64,000 nucleotides of DNA from Acidobacteria bacterium 13_1_20CM_3_53_8 (GCA_001920415.1 MNJR01000011.1:62001-126000), one strand, 5' to 3'; shown: positions 33,577-43,178, numbered from the stretch's first letter. Notes: generated from the letters alone by a model not told the origin. Numbers and translations are program-made.

Positions 33577-35262
33577 ATGAATCACCCCGCGCAACCAGAC
33601 AGACGCAAGTTCCTATGCAAGGTCGGTGCGGCCACTCTCGCCGCTGGAATCATTAGCCTTGAGCCACAACTCTTGGGCGAGGGCGCTAACGCGCATGCCA
33701 CAGCCATCGGTCAAGGCTCCAATCAACGCGCGAACCAGTGCGCGAAGATGCGGCGCGACGCGGCGCAGGAGAATCTGCAACTGACACCTGCGAGCCTGCA
33801 ACATGCTACGAACCCGGACGACGACATCTATCCAGACAAGATCAGCAGCTACTCGAAAGGGTTGCCTCACAACGACAATGGCACGGTCTCGCTCGTCGCT
33901 TACTACGCGTTGATGAAAGCTCTCACGAGCGGCAGCCCCGCAGACTTCGATGCTATCCCGCTCGGCGGTGATCGCAAACTCACGAATCCGCAATCTGGTC
34001 TGGCCTTTGACATGGAGGGCGCTGACGGGCAGTGCCTTCTACAGCCGCCAGCGCCAGCCTTTGCCAGCCGCGAAGAGGCCGCCGAAATCGCCGAGAACTA
34101 CTGGATGGCGCTATTGCGCGACACACCTTTCGCTGAGTACGATACGAGCGCGGCGGCCAATGCTGCTGCCGCAGACCTGACGCTCTTTGGCACAGATTTT
34201 AAGGGCGCGAAGCAGGGCGGCGTCGTCACCGCGTCCACACTCTTTCGTGGCCTGACGCCGGGAGATTTGAAGGGGCCGTACCTCTCGCAGTTCTTTTATC
34301 AGCCCTGCAACTTCGGCGCGAACGAGATCGAGCAGAAGATGACGACCGTGCGCGGCCTCTCGGACGGCGGCGCAGACTACATGACGGACTTTTCGTCATG
34401 GCTCTCCGTGCAGCGCGGCACCAGTCCGTCGGAATCAGATAGGATTGATCCCACGCGACGCTACCCGCGCAACGGGCGCGACTTGGGCCAGTGGGTGCAC
34501 ATTGACGTGCTCTTTCAAGCCTACTTCAAAGCCTTCCTCATCATAGCGGGCTGGAACGCGCCCGTGGACGACGGCAACCCGTACAAAAGCAATCCAACGC
34601 AGATAGGCTTCGGCACATTCGGCGGGCCACACATAGCCGCGCTGCTGTGTGAAGTGGCGACGCGCGCTCTCAAAGCTGTCTGGTATCAGAAGTGGTACGT
34701 TCATCGTCGCCTGCGGCCAGAAGTATTCGCCGAGCGCGTTGACCGCACGCTCTATCACAGCGCTGGCTATCCTGTGCATATGGACATACTCAACTCGCTA
34801 TCTTCGTCTTCACGCCTGGGTGGCTACATGACTCCGGGCAACGCACTCTTGCCTATGGCTTTTCCTGAAGGCTCGCCGACACATCCGGCTTACGGCGCTG
34901 GACACGCGACGGTCGCGGGCGCATGTGTGACGATTCTCAAAGCTTGGTTCAGAGAGTCAACTAAGCTCGTCAACCTGGGCGTAACACCGTTGCAGCCGAC
35001 CGATGACGGCTCAACTCTTTTGCCTTACGCTGGAGCAGATGCGAATGATCTGACCGTCGGCGGCGAACTGAACAAGGTCGCCTCCAACGTCGCGGTGGGT
35101 CGCAACATCGCCGGTGTTCACTGGCGCTCCGACGGCACAGAGTCGCTCAAACTCGGAGAAGAGGTAGCTATCCGTCTCTTGAGAGATCAGAGAGGAACTT
35201 ACAACGAAGCCTTCAGAGGCTTTAGCTTGACTAAGTTTGATGGTAGCACCATCGCCGTCTGA
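33577..35262 (+). CDS. Tat-exported vanadium-dependent haloperoxidase
   Basis: A protein of 561 aa. The Tat signal RRKFLCKVGAATLAAG is at residues 9-24. The PAP2/vanadium-haloperoxidase site is split as expected: K372 with R380-P381 in KWYVHRRLRP; PAYGAGH (437-443, acid-base His 443); and R509 with H515 (vanadate ligand) in GRNIAGVHW. It would oxidise halides with H2O2 in the periplasm, although a phosphatase activity is possible in this fold. GAGAAGGAGAG precedes the ATG. It is a single gene between repeat-filled gaps. Confidence 0.88.
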   Translation: MNHPAQPDRRKFLCKVGAATLAAGIISLEPQLLGEGANAHATAIGQGSNQRANQCAKMRRDAAQENLQLTPASLQHATNPDDDIYPDKISSYSKGLPHNDNGTVSLVAYYALMKALTSGSPADFDAIPLGGDRKLTNPQSGLAFDMEGADGQCLLQPPAPAFASREEAAEIAENYWMALLRDTPFAEYDTSAAANAAAADLTLFGTDFKGAKQGGVVTASTLFRGLTPGDLKGPYLSQFFYQPCNFGANEIEQKMTTVRGLSDGGADYMTDFSSWLSVQRGTSPSESDRIDPTRRYPRNGRDLGQWVHIDVLFQAYFKAFLIIAGWNAPVDDGNPYKSNPTQIGFGTFGGPHIAALLCEVATRALKAVWYQKWYVHRRLRPEVFAERVDRTLYHSAGYPVHMDILNSLSSSSRLGGYMTPGNALLPMAFPEGSPTHPAYGAGHATVAGACVTILKAWFRESTKLVNLGVTPLQPTDDGSTLLPYAGADANDLTVGGELNKVASNVAVGRNIAGVHWRSDGTESLKLGEEVAIRLLRDQRGTYNEAFRGFSLTKFDGSTIAV

Positions 35263-35319
35263 CACTGCAATAACACGAGTACCTTCACGCCGGTCTTCAT
35301 CTCCGCGCGGGGGTGTCAA

Positions 35320-35582
35320 GGCAAAAGGCAAAAGTAAAAAGGTAAAAGGCAAAAGTTAGGACAAAAGCATTTTAATAAAGATAGGAGTTACGCAGTTGAC
35401 AGAAAAGCGCAAGCCTTGTCAGTACCGCCTGCGGTAGCGGGCGGGTGGTATTTGAGATAGCGAGCGAGTTATGCAAGCACAACGACCCGCCCGCTACCGC
35501 AGGCGGTACTGACCTGTTCGTTCAACTGCGTAACTCCTAAAAGAATGGTTTCATCCTTACTTTTTACTTTTACCTTTTTACG
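35320..35582. repeat. AAAAGGC palindrome enclosing a MITE
   Basis: The outer arms are AAAAGGCAAAAGTAAAAAGG-like on the left and TTACTTTTTACTTTTACC-like on the right. Between them is the MITE 35384-35537, itself with a GTCAG core at 35418-35513. Confidence 0.8.
35384..35537. mobile_element. TA-flanked MITE with GTCAG core (inverse of 24039)
   Basis: The ends are GGAGTTACGCAGTTGAC and CAACTGCGTAACTCC, with TA at 35382-35383 and 35538-35539. The reverse complement matches 24039-24169 up to the core arms; only the innermost loop differs (about 38 versus 15 bases). Confidence 0.8.
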
Positions 35583-35847
35583 AAGTGACTCAGAATGCCC
35601 CACTGCTTGCGGCGGGGATGAATGAGTCCGAGTCAGAAAACAAATTCAAAGAAGTCGCGCAGCGATTCCGCTTAAATGCCTCGCTGCTTGCGGCGAGGAT
35701 TTTTACTTTTGCTTTGAATTATTGACACTTGCGCGCGGCATGTAGTAGCGTCGCGTTCATAGAGATGCAAGGGATTTCAGCCACGCCCTCATACCACCGC
35801 CACCGGGCCGAAAGTCTGGCCTACAGCAAGGAGATTCTGCACAAAAC
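35583..35847. other. Intergenic stretch before phoH
   Basis: It contains two near-copies of a short motif (CACTGCTTGCGGCGGGGAT and CGCTGCTTGCGGCGAGGAT, about 100 bases apart). No gene was seen. Confidence 0.4.
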
Positions 35848-36801
35848 TTGAAGAAGATTGAACTTCCACCCAGAGGTATAGAAACGCTCTTCGGCGTACA
35901 CGACCAGAACATCAAATACCTGGAATCGCTCCTTGACGTGCGCATCAACGCGCGCGGCCAGGACTTAACAGTTGACGGCGACCCCGAAGATGTTAAGACG
36001 GTCGAGCGCATCCTTGAAGATTTCTCAGACCTATTCACCGAAGGCAAGAGCTTTACGGACAAAGAACTGCGCGAAGCCTTCGCACAGATCGCAGAAGACC
36101 GCGCATACAGTTTGCGCGACTATTTTACGAAAGCTCGCTTCAACCCCGCAGGCAAAAAGCAGGTCGCGCCAAAATCCGCAAACCAGCGCCGCTACATAGA
36201 AGCGATGCAGGATAAAGATGTTGTGTTCGGAGTAGGCGTCGCCGGAACAGGCAAGACCTATTTGGCCGTTGCTATGGCCGTGCAGGCGCTGATGCAGAAG
36301 CAAGTGAATCGCATCGTACTTGCTCGCCCCGCTGTGGAAGCCGGAGAGAAACTGGGATTCCTGCCCGGCGATTTGCAAGACAAAGTTGATCCGTACCTCA
36401 GACCGCTCTACGACGCTCTGTTTGACTTGATTGACAACGAGCGCGTGACGCGCCTTCTTGAAAAGCGAATCATCGAAGTTGCACCGCTGGCATTCATGCG
36501 CGGAAGGACTTTACAAGATGCTTTCATCATCCTGGACGAAGCGCAGAACACTACGAGCGAACAGATGAAGATGTTCCTCACGCGCATAGGCTTCGGCTCG
36601 AAAGCCGTCATCACAGGTGACGTTACGCAGATTGATCTTCCTACGGGCAAGCGCAGTGGATTGATAGAAGCCGAGCGCATACTCAAAGGCATTGAGGGCA
36701 TAGAGTTCGTCTATTTCACAGACAAAGACGTAGTGCGCCACCGACTCGTGCAGATGATTATCAAGGCTTACGAAGAGCACACCAGCAAGAGCAATCTCTA
36801 A
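35848..36801 (+). CDS. phoH: PhoH-like ATPase
   Basis: A protein of 317 aa with an N-terminal KH-like region (~1-80) and a PhoH ATPase domain: Walker A GVAGTGKT (~132-139), [18 protein letters not shown], Walker [10 protein letters not shown] and GDVTQIDLP. The likely start is TTG at 35848. PhoH, YbeY and a CBS/CorC protein form a widely conserved RNA-metabolism neighbourhood; here a NACHT gene lies between phoH and ybeY. Confidence 0.93.
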   Translation: MKKIELPPRGIETLFGVHDQNIKYLESLLDVRINARGQDLTVDGDPEDVKTVERILEDFSDLFTEGKSFTDKELREAFAQIAEDRAYSLRDYFTKARFNPAGKKQVAPKSANQRRYIEAMQDKDVVFGVGVAGTGKTYLAVAMAVQALMQKQVNRIVLARPAVEAGEKLGFLPGDLQDKVDPYLRPLYDALFDLIDNERVTRLLEKRIIEVAPLAFMRGRTLQDAFIILDEAQNTTSEQMKMFLTRIGFGSKAVITGDVTQIDLPTGKRSGLIEAERILKGIEGIEFVYFTDKDVVRHRLVQMIIKAYEEHTSKSNL

Positions 36802-36825
36802 TGCCGAAGATTAAGGAGCAAATCA

Positions 36826-38406
36826 GTGCCTGACCCTCTGACGACATCTGCATTTTCCGTTGGTGCTTGGCTTTGGGATAAGTACGGCCAGACCATCACG
36901 GATAAGACTGCGGGCGCTGTTAAAGAGGGCTGGAATAAATTTAAGTGGAATGATGCGGCGGAAAAGTATCGGGCTAAAGTCAAGAATCTCTACGGCACGA
37001 TGCAGATTATGGGCATGGCCGGGCCTGTGCCGCTCGATGATATTTTCACCGAGGCTTACATGCTTGATAAGCCTACTGCCTTCGGTCGCTTCGATATAGA
37101 ACGATTAAAGCAGTTGTCTGCAGACCCGGACGCGCCACCTCCCAATGCGAAACGCATCGGCGGCTTGGCGCTAGTTAACAAGAAAAAGAACCTTTTCATC
37201 TTAGGTAAACCGGGCGCAGGCAAAACAACCTTCCTCAAATACATTGCCGTACAAGCTGCCGAGCCGAAAAAGCCTGTAATTAATAAAGTCCCTATCTTCA
37301 TCTCTCTCAAACAGTGGGCAGACTCCGGCACGGAGTTAATGCCCTTTATAATGGAGCGTTTCGACATCTGCGGCTTTCCCGAAGCGCAGCCGTTTGTCGA
37401 GGAACTGTTGAAATCCGGCAGCGCGATTGTTTTGTTTGACGGTCTTGATGAAGTCAATCAAGAGAGCGGGCAAAGGGATAAGCAGACGCGCGCGATGAAT
37501 AATTTCGTAGAGAAGTACGACAGGACGCAATGCCTCATCACCTGCCGCATCGCCGCCAGCGATTATTCTTTCAAGCCTTTCACTTATGTGGAGGTTGCTG
37601 ACTTCACGGAGAAACAGATTCAGAAATTTGTTGGCAACTGGTTTCGCAAAGAAGGAGAGAAGGACGAAGAAACTTGCAAGAGGTTTTTGACAGAGTTTGA
37701 GAAGGAGGACAACAAAGGCTTGCGTGATTTGGCGCGCACGCCGCTGCTCTTGACATTGCTGTGTCTTGCTTTCAACGAGACGCTGACCTTTCCACAGCGG
37801 CGAGTTGAAATCTATCAGGAAGCGTTAGACGCGCTGTTGAAGAAGTGGGACTCATCACGAAGGATTAAGCGTGATGAAGTTTATCGCAAGCTGTCATTGG
37901 GACATAAAGAGAACATGCTGGCCCGCATTGCTGCTGAAACATTTGAAAAGAACCAATATTTCATCCCACAAATGGAACTGGAAAGGCTCATCACGGATTA
38001 TGTTAAGAACGTTCCACCGCATGACACGAGCGAAGCAACTGATGGGGAAGTAATCCTCAAAGCAATTGAGGCGCAGCACGGCATTTTTGTCGAGCGCGCC
38101 CGCGAGGTCTATTCCTTTTCGCACCTGACTTTTCAGGAATACTTTACGGCGAAGTACATTGTCGCTAACGCGAGCAAAGGCTCATTGTCTAATCTAGTCA
38201 AAGAGCATTGTATGGATGAGCGGTGGCGTGAAGTGTTCTTGCTAACGACAAGCCTGTTGCCGGATGCCAGACAGTTTATGACAACCTTTCGTCGTAGAGT
38301 TGATGAATTGCTCGGCAGTGATGAAAAGCTTAGATCATTGCTGGCATGGGCCGATAGCAAATCAGCTTCGACTCAAGCAGAGCCATGGGCGGTAAGGTTA
38401 AGCTAA
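36826..38406 (+). pseudogene. NACHT NTPase, N-terminal part (frameshifted gene)
   Basis: 526 codons. An N-terminal helical region (~1-110) precedes a NACHT STAND module with Walker A GKPGAGKTTFL (127-137), Walker B IVLFDGLDEV and SFSHLTFQEYFTAKY, the usual end of the NACHT winged helix. Bacterial NACHT proteins include anti-phage defence proteins. The frame stops at TAA 38404-38406, but the typical C-terminal region continues at once in the +1 frame. Either the gene is broken or it uses frameshifting. It starts 24 bases after phoH. Confidence 0.85.
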
Positions 38407-38833
38407 CCTCCATCTCTACTATACCCATGTTCACGCCCTTGACTATGCCCGCCATCGCAATCCTATCGATGTCAAAGCCCTCATCCGCATTTTCCCCCTC
38501 ACCTGCGACCTCGCTCGCGAATTGGGTCTTAATGAGTTAGCAGAGAAAGTAGCCGCGCTTCAGATACCGAAGGTACTGAGCGACAAAGTGAATAACGTAG
38601 AGTCGAAAGAGTTTGCAAATAGCTTGCATGACTTAATGATAGAGTATAGAGATATGGGGCATGACTGGACCTTAACGGCAAAACAAGAATTGCGGTGGGT
38701 CAATTATGTCCTTGCTACTCGCCTGCTGGAAGATTGTCTGGAATTAGCTTTTATGCCACCAGATAAAAAGAAGGCGATGCTGAACAGTTTGTATTTGCCT
38801 CCGGCTCAGGCTGAAAGTGAGCATAATGCTTGA
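38405..38833 (+). pseudogene. NACHT C-terminal part in the +1 frame
   Basis: The frame is open from 38402 to 38833. It encodes LHLYYTHVHALDYARHRN, ARELGLNELAEKV and a final LRWVNYVLATRLLEDCLELA, the kind of C-terminal helical region that ends many NACHT proteins. There is no start codon with a ribosome site near its beginning (a TTG at 38522 is internal to the homology). It therefore belongs to the gene upstream. Confidence 0.75.
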
Positions 38834-38839
38834 GGCAGC

Positions 38840-39268
38840 GTGATGATTGAAGTTGTAAACCGCCAGCGCAAAGTTACGATTGATTGCGAACGCTGGCGAG
38901 CGTTTGCAGCGAAGGCGTTGAAAGTTGTGCCTGCTGGCGGTGTGGGCGTGACCGTTGCTTTTGTCTCAGATCGTGCGATGCGGGAACTGAATAGACGTTG
39001 GCGAGGGAAGCGTGGGACGACGGATGTGTTGTCGTTTCCGGCGGAGCAGGATGAGTTTGAGAAGGTGGAGGGTGAGACGTTGGGTGACGTGGTGATTTCG
39101 GTTGAGCAGGCTGCGCGGCAAGCTAAAGAGCACGGCCTTGAGTTTGATGAAGAAGTCGCTCAGCTAATTTTGCATGGCATCTTGCACCTCTGCGGCTACG
39201 ATCACGAGACGGATGATGGCGAGATGAACCGTCTTGAACTCACTTTGCGCCGCCGTCTTGGAATATAA
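38840..39268 (+). CDS. ybeY: Endoribonuclease YbeY
   Basis: A 142-aa metal-dependent RNase for 16S rRNA 3'-end maturation and ribosome quality control. The zinc site HGILHLCGYDH is near the C-terminus, and GDVVISVEQA precedes it. The start is GTG 38840 or ATG 38843. It belongs with phoH and the CNNM/CorC gene, from which NACHT and palindromes now separate it. Confidence 0.95.
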   Translation: MMIEVVNRQRKVTIDCERWRAFAAKALKVVPAGGVGVTVAFVSDRAMRELNRRWRGKRGTTDVLSFPAEQDEFEKVEGETLGDVVISVEQAARQAKEHGLEFDEEVAQLILHGILHLCGYDHETDDGEMNRLELTLRRRLGI

Positions 39269-39276
39269 TCGTTAAA

Positions 39277-39362
39277 AGTCTAGAGTCTGGAGTCTGGAGT
39301 CTGGAGTCAAAGACAAGAATTTGTTTTTTGACTCCAGACTCCAGACTCCAGACTCCAGACTC
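39277..39362. repeat. AGTCTGG heptad palindrome
   Basis: AGTCTGG/AGTCTAG tandem arms and complement between ybeY and the CNNM gene. A longer frame of the next gene would read into it. Confidence 0.9.
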
Positions 39363-39369
39363 TTTATTT

Positions 39370-40686
39370 ATGGAGATCGAAATCGTAATTACGTGCGTGC
39401 TGCTCGTGGTGATGACGTTTCTCGCCACGGTGGACATGGCTTTCGGGCAGTTGAGCGACGTGGGCTTGCGCCGCTTGATTGGCGAGGCCGAAGACCGCGC
39501 GACGAGTACGAGCGATTTTCTCAAAGAGATTCTTGAGAACAGACCGCGCTTTCGTTTCACCATCTCGGCTGCGGTGCAAATCTTTCTGGTTGCAGTAGCC
39601 GTTCTCATCACGACGATAACGCTTCACTGGTTTCCGACTACGGACGCTCGGCACATAGTCGTCGCGCTCTTTGTCGGGCTGTTCGTTGCAGGGATTTTCC
39701 GGCAGTTCGTCCCGCGCCTACTCTCGTTAAGCAATCCAGAAGGGACGCTACTGTTCCTGTTGCCGTTCGTGCGCCCGTTCTATCGCTTGCTCTCTTTCGC
39801 TGCTGACCCTTGGCATAGGACGTTTGACCGCATGCGGCGAAGTCGAGAGTTTCCGGCAGAGACGGGCGCGGAGGCCGAAGAGGAAGAGACTACGAATGAT
39901 GACATACAGGCTTTCATTGACGTGGGCGAGGAGGAGGGAATTTTAGAGGAGGAAGAGGGCGAACTGATTCATTCAATCATAGAGTTTGGCGACACGCGCG
40001 TGAGCGAGGTGATGACGCCGCGCACTGAGATAGTCGCTCTGCCCATTACTGCTACGGTGCGTGAAGCGCGCGATGTGATGATTGAATCGAAATATTCCAG
40101 GATTCCTGTCTACCGCGACCAGATTGATAATGTTAACGGCATAATCTACGTGCGCGACCTTATGCAGTGCTGGCCCGAAGGGCGTGAAGACGATTCTATA
40201 GAATCGCTCGTGCGCCCCGTTTACGAAGTGCCGGAGACAAAACCTGTCGCAGACCTTCTGGAAGAGATGCAGAAGGCTCACGTGCAGCTTGCTATTGTGA
40301 TTGACGAGTACGGCGGTGTGGCTGGCCTTGTCACTGTAGAAGATATTCTGGAAGAGATTGTCGGCGAGATTGAAGACGAGGACACCGCGACCGAAGAGGT
40401 TATAGAGATTGTCGAAGCCGACGACGGATATTATGAAGTCGTAGGTTCAACCGAGATAGGAAAGATAGAGCGGGTGTTCGACATGGAGATTGAAGACGAC
40501 GATTTCACTACCATCGCCGGATTAGTCATAAGCGAATCAGGTCGTGTGCCCAGAGCGGGTACGCGATTGAAGTTTCGCGGCCTTGATGTGGAAGTGCTGG
40601 ACGCGGACGATAAACGAATCAATCGCCTCAGACTGCGCCGAGCCGTTGAAGAGGAATCGGAAGCAAACACTGCGACTCAGAGTTGA
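39370..40686 (+). CDS. CNNM/CorC-HlyC family membrane protein
   Basis: A protein of 438 aa. The N-terminal CNNM (DUF21)-like region has about 3-4 membrane spans (residues 1-150). A tandem CBS pair covers ~195-320 (VSEVMTPRTEIVAL and AIVIDEYGGVAGLVTVEDI) and a C-terminal CorC/HlyC domain ~345-430. Relatives act in Mg2+/Co2+ efflux or homeostasis. The start at 39370 is chosen because the codons before it are repeat. No ribosome site is clear, as the palindrome abuts the start. Confidence 0.88.
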   Translation: MEIEIVITCVLLVVMTFLATVDMAFGQLSDVGLRRLIGEAEDRATSTSDFLKEILENRPRFRFTISAAVQIFLVAVAVLITTITLHWFPTTDARHIVVALFVGLFVAGIFRQFVPRLLSLSNPEGTLLFLLPFVRPFYRLLSFAADPWHRTFDRMRRSREFPAETGAEAEEEETTNDDIQAFIDVGEEEGILEEEEGELIHSIIEFGDTRVSEVMTPRTEIVALPITATVREARDVMIESKYSRIPVYRDQIDNVNGIIYVRDLMQCWPEGREDDSIESLVRPVYEVPETKPVADLLEEMQKAHVQLAIVIDEYGGVAGLVTVEDILEEIVGEIEDEDTATEEVIEIVEADDGYYEVVGSTEIGKIERVFDMEIEDDDFTTIAGLVISESGRVPRAGTRLKFRGLDVEVLDADDKRINRLRLRRAVEEESEANTATQS

Positions 40687-40712
40687 AGTGAGAAAAGGTT
40701 GAAAACCGCAAA

Positions 40713-40979
40713 ATGAAACTACGCAATTTAGCTCAATTCATTCACCCGCGTTTTCGCGGCCTTTCAGTTTGTGAAGCTTGCGGGAGCGAATTCACCTGCG
40801 GCGTGGGGCTAGCGGGCTGCTGGTGTTCGGAGATTAAGTTGAGCGATGCAGTACGCGCAGAGTTGCGCGCCTCTTACGAGCGCTGCCTGTGCCGCGCATG
40901 TCTGGAAAAATTTGCTGAAGCCGGAAGGGAACGGAATGGCTCGAAAGAAGAGCAAGTATTTACAGGGCAAAAAAATTGA
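40713..40979 (+). CDS. Cysteine-rich CWC protein
   Basis: 88 aa with [11 protein letters not shown] and GCWC, then CLCRACL. This is the Cys pattern of the CWC family, presumably metal-binding; its function is unknown. The 3' end overlaps the start of the DHS-like gene by 44 bases in another frame, suggesting coupling. Confidence 0.8.
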   Translation: MKLRNLAQFIHPRFRGLSVCEACGSEFTCGVGLAGCWCSEIKLSDAVRAELRASYERCLCRACLEKFAEAGRERNGSKEEQVFTGQKN

Positions 40980-42072
40980 TCCGAAGCCTATAACGCCTGA
41001 AATTCAGTTGGCCGATCTGGTTGATGAATCTTTTCAGGCTTACAACGCGGCGCGTCTGCGCGAGGCTTGCCAGCTTTTCTCTCAAAAGATGTTGGAGCCT
41101 GAAGTGACGGTCGGGCTTTCAATCACCGGAGCGTTGACGCCTGCGGGGCTTGGCATCTCTGCTCTGATTCCTCTTATACGCGCTGGCTTCGTTGACTGGA
41201 TAATCTCTACGGGCGCGAACCTTTATCACGACACGCACTTCGGCATAGGCCTCTCGATGCACCAGGGCAACGCGCAGACTTCCGACATAGTGCTGCGCGA
41301 GGAAGAGGTCGTGCGCATCTACGACATATTTTTTGATTACTCTGTGCTGCTCGACACAGACGCATTCTTCCGAAAGATAATCGAGGGCGACGAGTTTCAG
41401 CGCCCTATGTCAACGGCTGAGTTTCATTACCTGTGCGGTCGCTACGTGCAAGAGCGAGAGAGAAAGATTGGCGTTGAGAACAAATCTCTGCTCGCCGTTG
41501 CTTACCGTTACGGCGTGCCCATATACACCTCTTCGCCCGGCGACTCTTCCATTGGCATGAACGTCGCCGCGAAAGCTCTACAGGGAAATAAACTCGCGTT
41601 CGACCCTTCGCTGGACGTGAACGAAACCGCCGCAATCGTGCTTGCAGCGAAGCGCGGCGCGATTCACGGGCGCGGCGACAGGGGAAAGAAGCACGGCGGT
41701 CGCTCGGCAGTCTTCATACTCGGCGGCGGTAGCCCAAAAAATTTCATGCTGCAAACAGAGCCGCAGATTCAGGAAGTGCTCGGCATAGACGAGCGAGGCC
41801 ACGACTATTTTTTACAATTGACAGACGCCCGTCCAGACACGGGCGGACTTTCTGGGGCGACACCGGGCGAGGCAGTCAGTTGGGGCAAAGTTGATCCAGA
41901 CCGTTTGCCTGATGCAGTTGTATGCTATGTTGATTCCACAATTGCACTGCCGATCATCACAGCCTATGCTCTAGCCAGACACGAGCCGCGCGAGCCTAAG
42001 CGATTGTACGACCGCCGCGAAGAGTTCATGGAGCTATTGATGTCTGAATACAGGAAGTCTAAAAGAAGGTGA
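40936..42072 (+). CDS. Deoxyhypusine synthase-like protein
   Basis: A protein of 378 aa of the deoxyhypusine synthase fold. The catalytic lysine is K318 in EAVSWGKV, and GALTPAGLG and [10 protein letters not shown] are NAD-site regions. The His of eukaryotic enzymes in GGG-x-x-KHH is replaced here (GGGSPKNF, N269). Bacteria lack eIF5A, so the product may be another aminobutyl transfer, for instance homospermidine formation. The ATG at 40936 has GGAAGGGAACGG upstream. Confidence 0.88.
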   Translation: MARKKSKYLQGKKIDPKPITPEIQLADLVDESFQAYNAARLREACQLFSQKMLEPEVTVGLSITGALTPAGLGISALIPLIRAGFVDWIISTGANLYHDTHFGIGLSMHQGNAQTSDIVLREEEVVRIYDIFFDYSVLLDTDAFFRKIIEGDEFQRPMSTAEFHYLCGRYVQERERKIGVENKSLLAVAYRYGVPIYTSSPGDSSIGMNVAAKALQGNKLAFDPSLDVNETAAIVLAAKRGAIHGRGDRGKKHGGRSAVFILGGGSPKNFMLQTEPQIQEVLGIDERGHDYFLQLTDARPDTGGLSGATPGEAVSWGKVDPDRLPDAVVCYVDSTIALPIITAYALARHEPREPKRLYDRREEFMELLMSEYRKSKRR

Positions 42073-42076
42073 TAAA

Positions 42077-42150
42077 ACAGTTTTCAGTTTTCAGCAAGAA
42101 GAGATAAATGCTTTTTACTTAAAACTGAAAACTAAAAACTGAAAACTGTT
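42077..42150. repeat. TTTTCAG heptad palindrome
   Basis: The arms AACAGTTTTCAGTTTTCAG and CTGAAAACTAAAAACTGAAA then ACTGTT. It lies between the DHS-like and YkgJ genes. Confidence 0.9.
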
Positions 42151-42162
42151 CTTAAGGGGTAT

Positions 42163-42654
42163 ATGGAGAAAACGATCACGGACGAACAGAAGAGGGTTCA
42201 TTACAATTGCTCAAAGTGCCCTGCGTATTGCTGCGCGATTTATGAGCGTGTGCAGGTGACTAAGCGTGACATCAACAGGCTGGCGAAGCATTTCGGCGTG
42301 ACGGTTGAAGAGGCTACGAAGCGTTACACGAAAGTGTGGGGCAAGGAGCGCGTGCTGCGGCGAAAGAAGGACAGAATTTTTAAAGAGGCTTGTATGTTTC
42401 TTGACCCGGACACGCGCGGCTGCACAATCTATCACGGACGGCCTGCGGTCTGCCGCGAGTACCCGGCTCGCACTCGCTGCGTCTATTACGATGCGCTTCA
42501 GTTTGAGCGCAGGCAACAGGACGACCCCGAAGCGCTGCCGCTCATCCAACTAACTTTCCGCAAGGTGCACAAGAAAACTGTAGGCGACCAAAACGGCAAA
42601 GAGCGAAGGAAACGAGTGATAGGTGATAAGAGAAAGCAGGTAAATGGTAAATAG
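42163..42654 (+). CDS. YkgJ-family cysteine cluster protein
   Basis: A protein of about 163 aa. The Cys pattern CSKCPAYCC, then CMFLDPDTRGCTIYHGRPAVC and a later C fits the zinc/iron-chelating YkgJ family. AAGGGG precedes the ATG. The final ~15 residues (RKRVIGDKRKQVNGK) are translated from a TAAATGG-type palindrome. Confidence 0.88.
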   Translation: MEKTITDEQKRVHYNCSKCPAYCCAIYERVQVTKRDINRLAKHFGVTVEEATKRYTKVWGKERVLRRKKDRIFKEACMFLDPDTRGCTIYHGRPAVCREYPARTRCVYYDALQFERRQQDDPEALPLIQLTFRKVHKKTVGDQNGKERRKRVIGDKRKQVNGK

Positions 42655-42730
42655 TAAATGGTAAATGGATAAAAGCAGTTCTTCTATTTACCATTCACCA
42701 TTTTCCATTTACCTTCTTATCACTTATCAC
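42616..42730. repeat. GGTAAAT heptad palindrome
   Basis: Outer arms GTGATAGGTGATAAG and CTTATCACTTATCAC. The inner arms are tandem GGTAAAT/TAGTAAA units and complement. Confidence 0.88.
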
Positions 42731-42747
42731 TGGAAAGAGGTAAAGAT

Positions 42748-42978
42748 ATGCGAGAGTTTCTATCGAAGATGATTGGTCGGAAGATTGATATTTATTGCGG
42801 TGGCTCGTCGAGTTTGCGCGGCGAGGTCGTGAAGGTCGAGGGCGGCGTGTTGCACGTGCGGGATGAGGAAGATCAGATGTGCTTTGTTGCGATTGAGAAG
42901 ATCATCGTCGTGTGGGAAGCGCGCGAAGAGGAGAAGCGTGCGGGCTTCGTCTCAGGCCTTCTGAATAATAACCGTTGA
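42748..42978 (+). CDS. Small SH3/Sm-like protein (MM0924-like)
   Basis: 76 aa. GRKIDIYCGGSSSLRGEVVK and VLHVRDEEDQMCFVAIEKI predict a small five-stranded barrel. I recognise it as resembling the MM0924 family of unknown function. A ribosome site (AAAGAGG) precedes it. Confidence 0.65.
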   Translation: MREFLSKMIGRKIDIYCGGSSSLRGEVVKVEGGVLHVRDEEDQMCFVAIEKIIVVWEAREEEKRAGFVSGLLNNNR

Positions 42979-43007
42979 AGCAATTGCGATTTGCGACCCT
43001 TGGCGAC

Positions 43008-43076
43008 TTGGCGTCTTTGCGTGCAAAACGTCCTCACGCTGTAGAAGCAAGGACGCTAAGAAACGCAAAGGAAGAT
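43008..43076. repeat. Short palindrome with CTTTGCGT arms
   Basis: CTTGGCGTCTTTGCGT and CGCTAAGAAACGCAAAG form imperfect arms. It is related in style to the CTTTGCG family but with a different sequence. Confidence 0.6.
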
Positions 43077-43118
43077 TTGTAGCGCGCTCTTAGTCAAAGA
43101 AGGTTCTTGAAATTAAGA

Positions 43119-43151
43119 AGGCCGACGCAGGAGTGAAACTGCGTCGGCCTT
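43119..43151. terminator. Bidirectional hairpin terminator
   Basis: 12-base stem AGGCCGACGCAG with its complement, between convergent genes. Confidence 0.8.
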
Positions 43152-43178
43152 GATTGTTGAGCAGCAAACTTCTTTAAC

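Noticed and set aside
38522-38833. Independent small gene starting at TTG 38522
   Set aside because: The same frame is open and homologous-looking back to 38402, and there is no ribosome site. It is the NACHT C-terminus.
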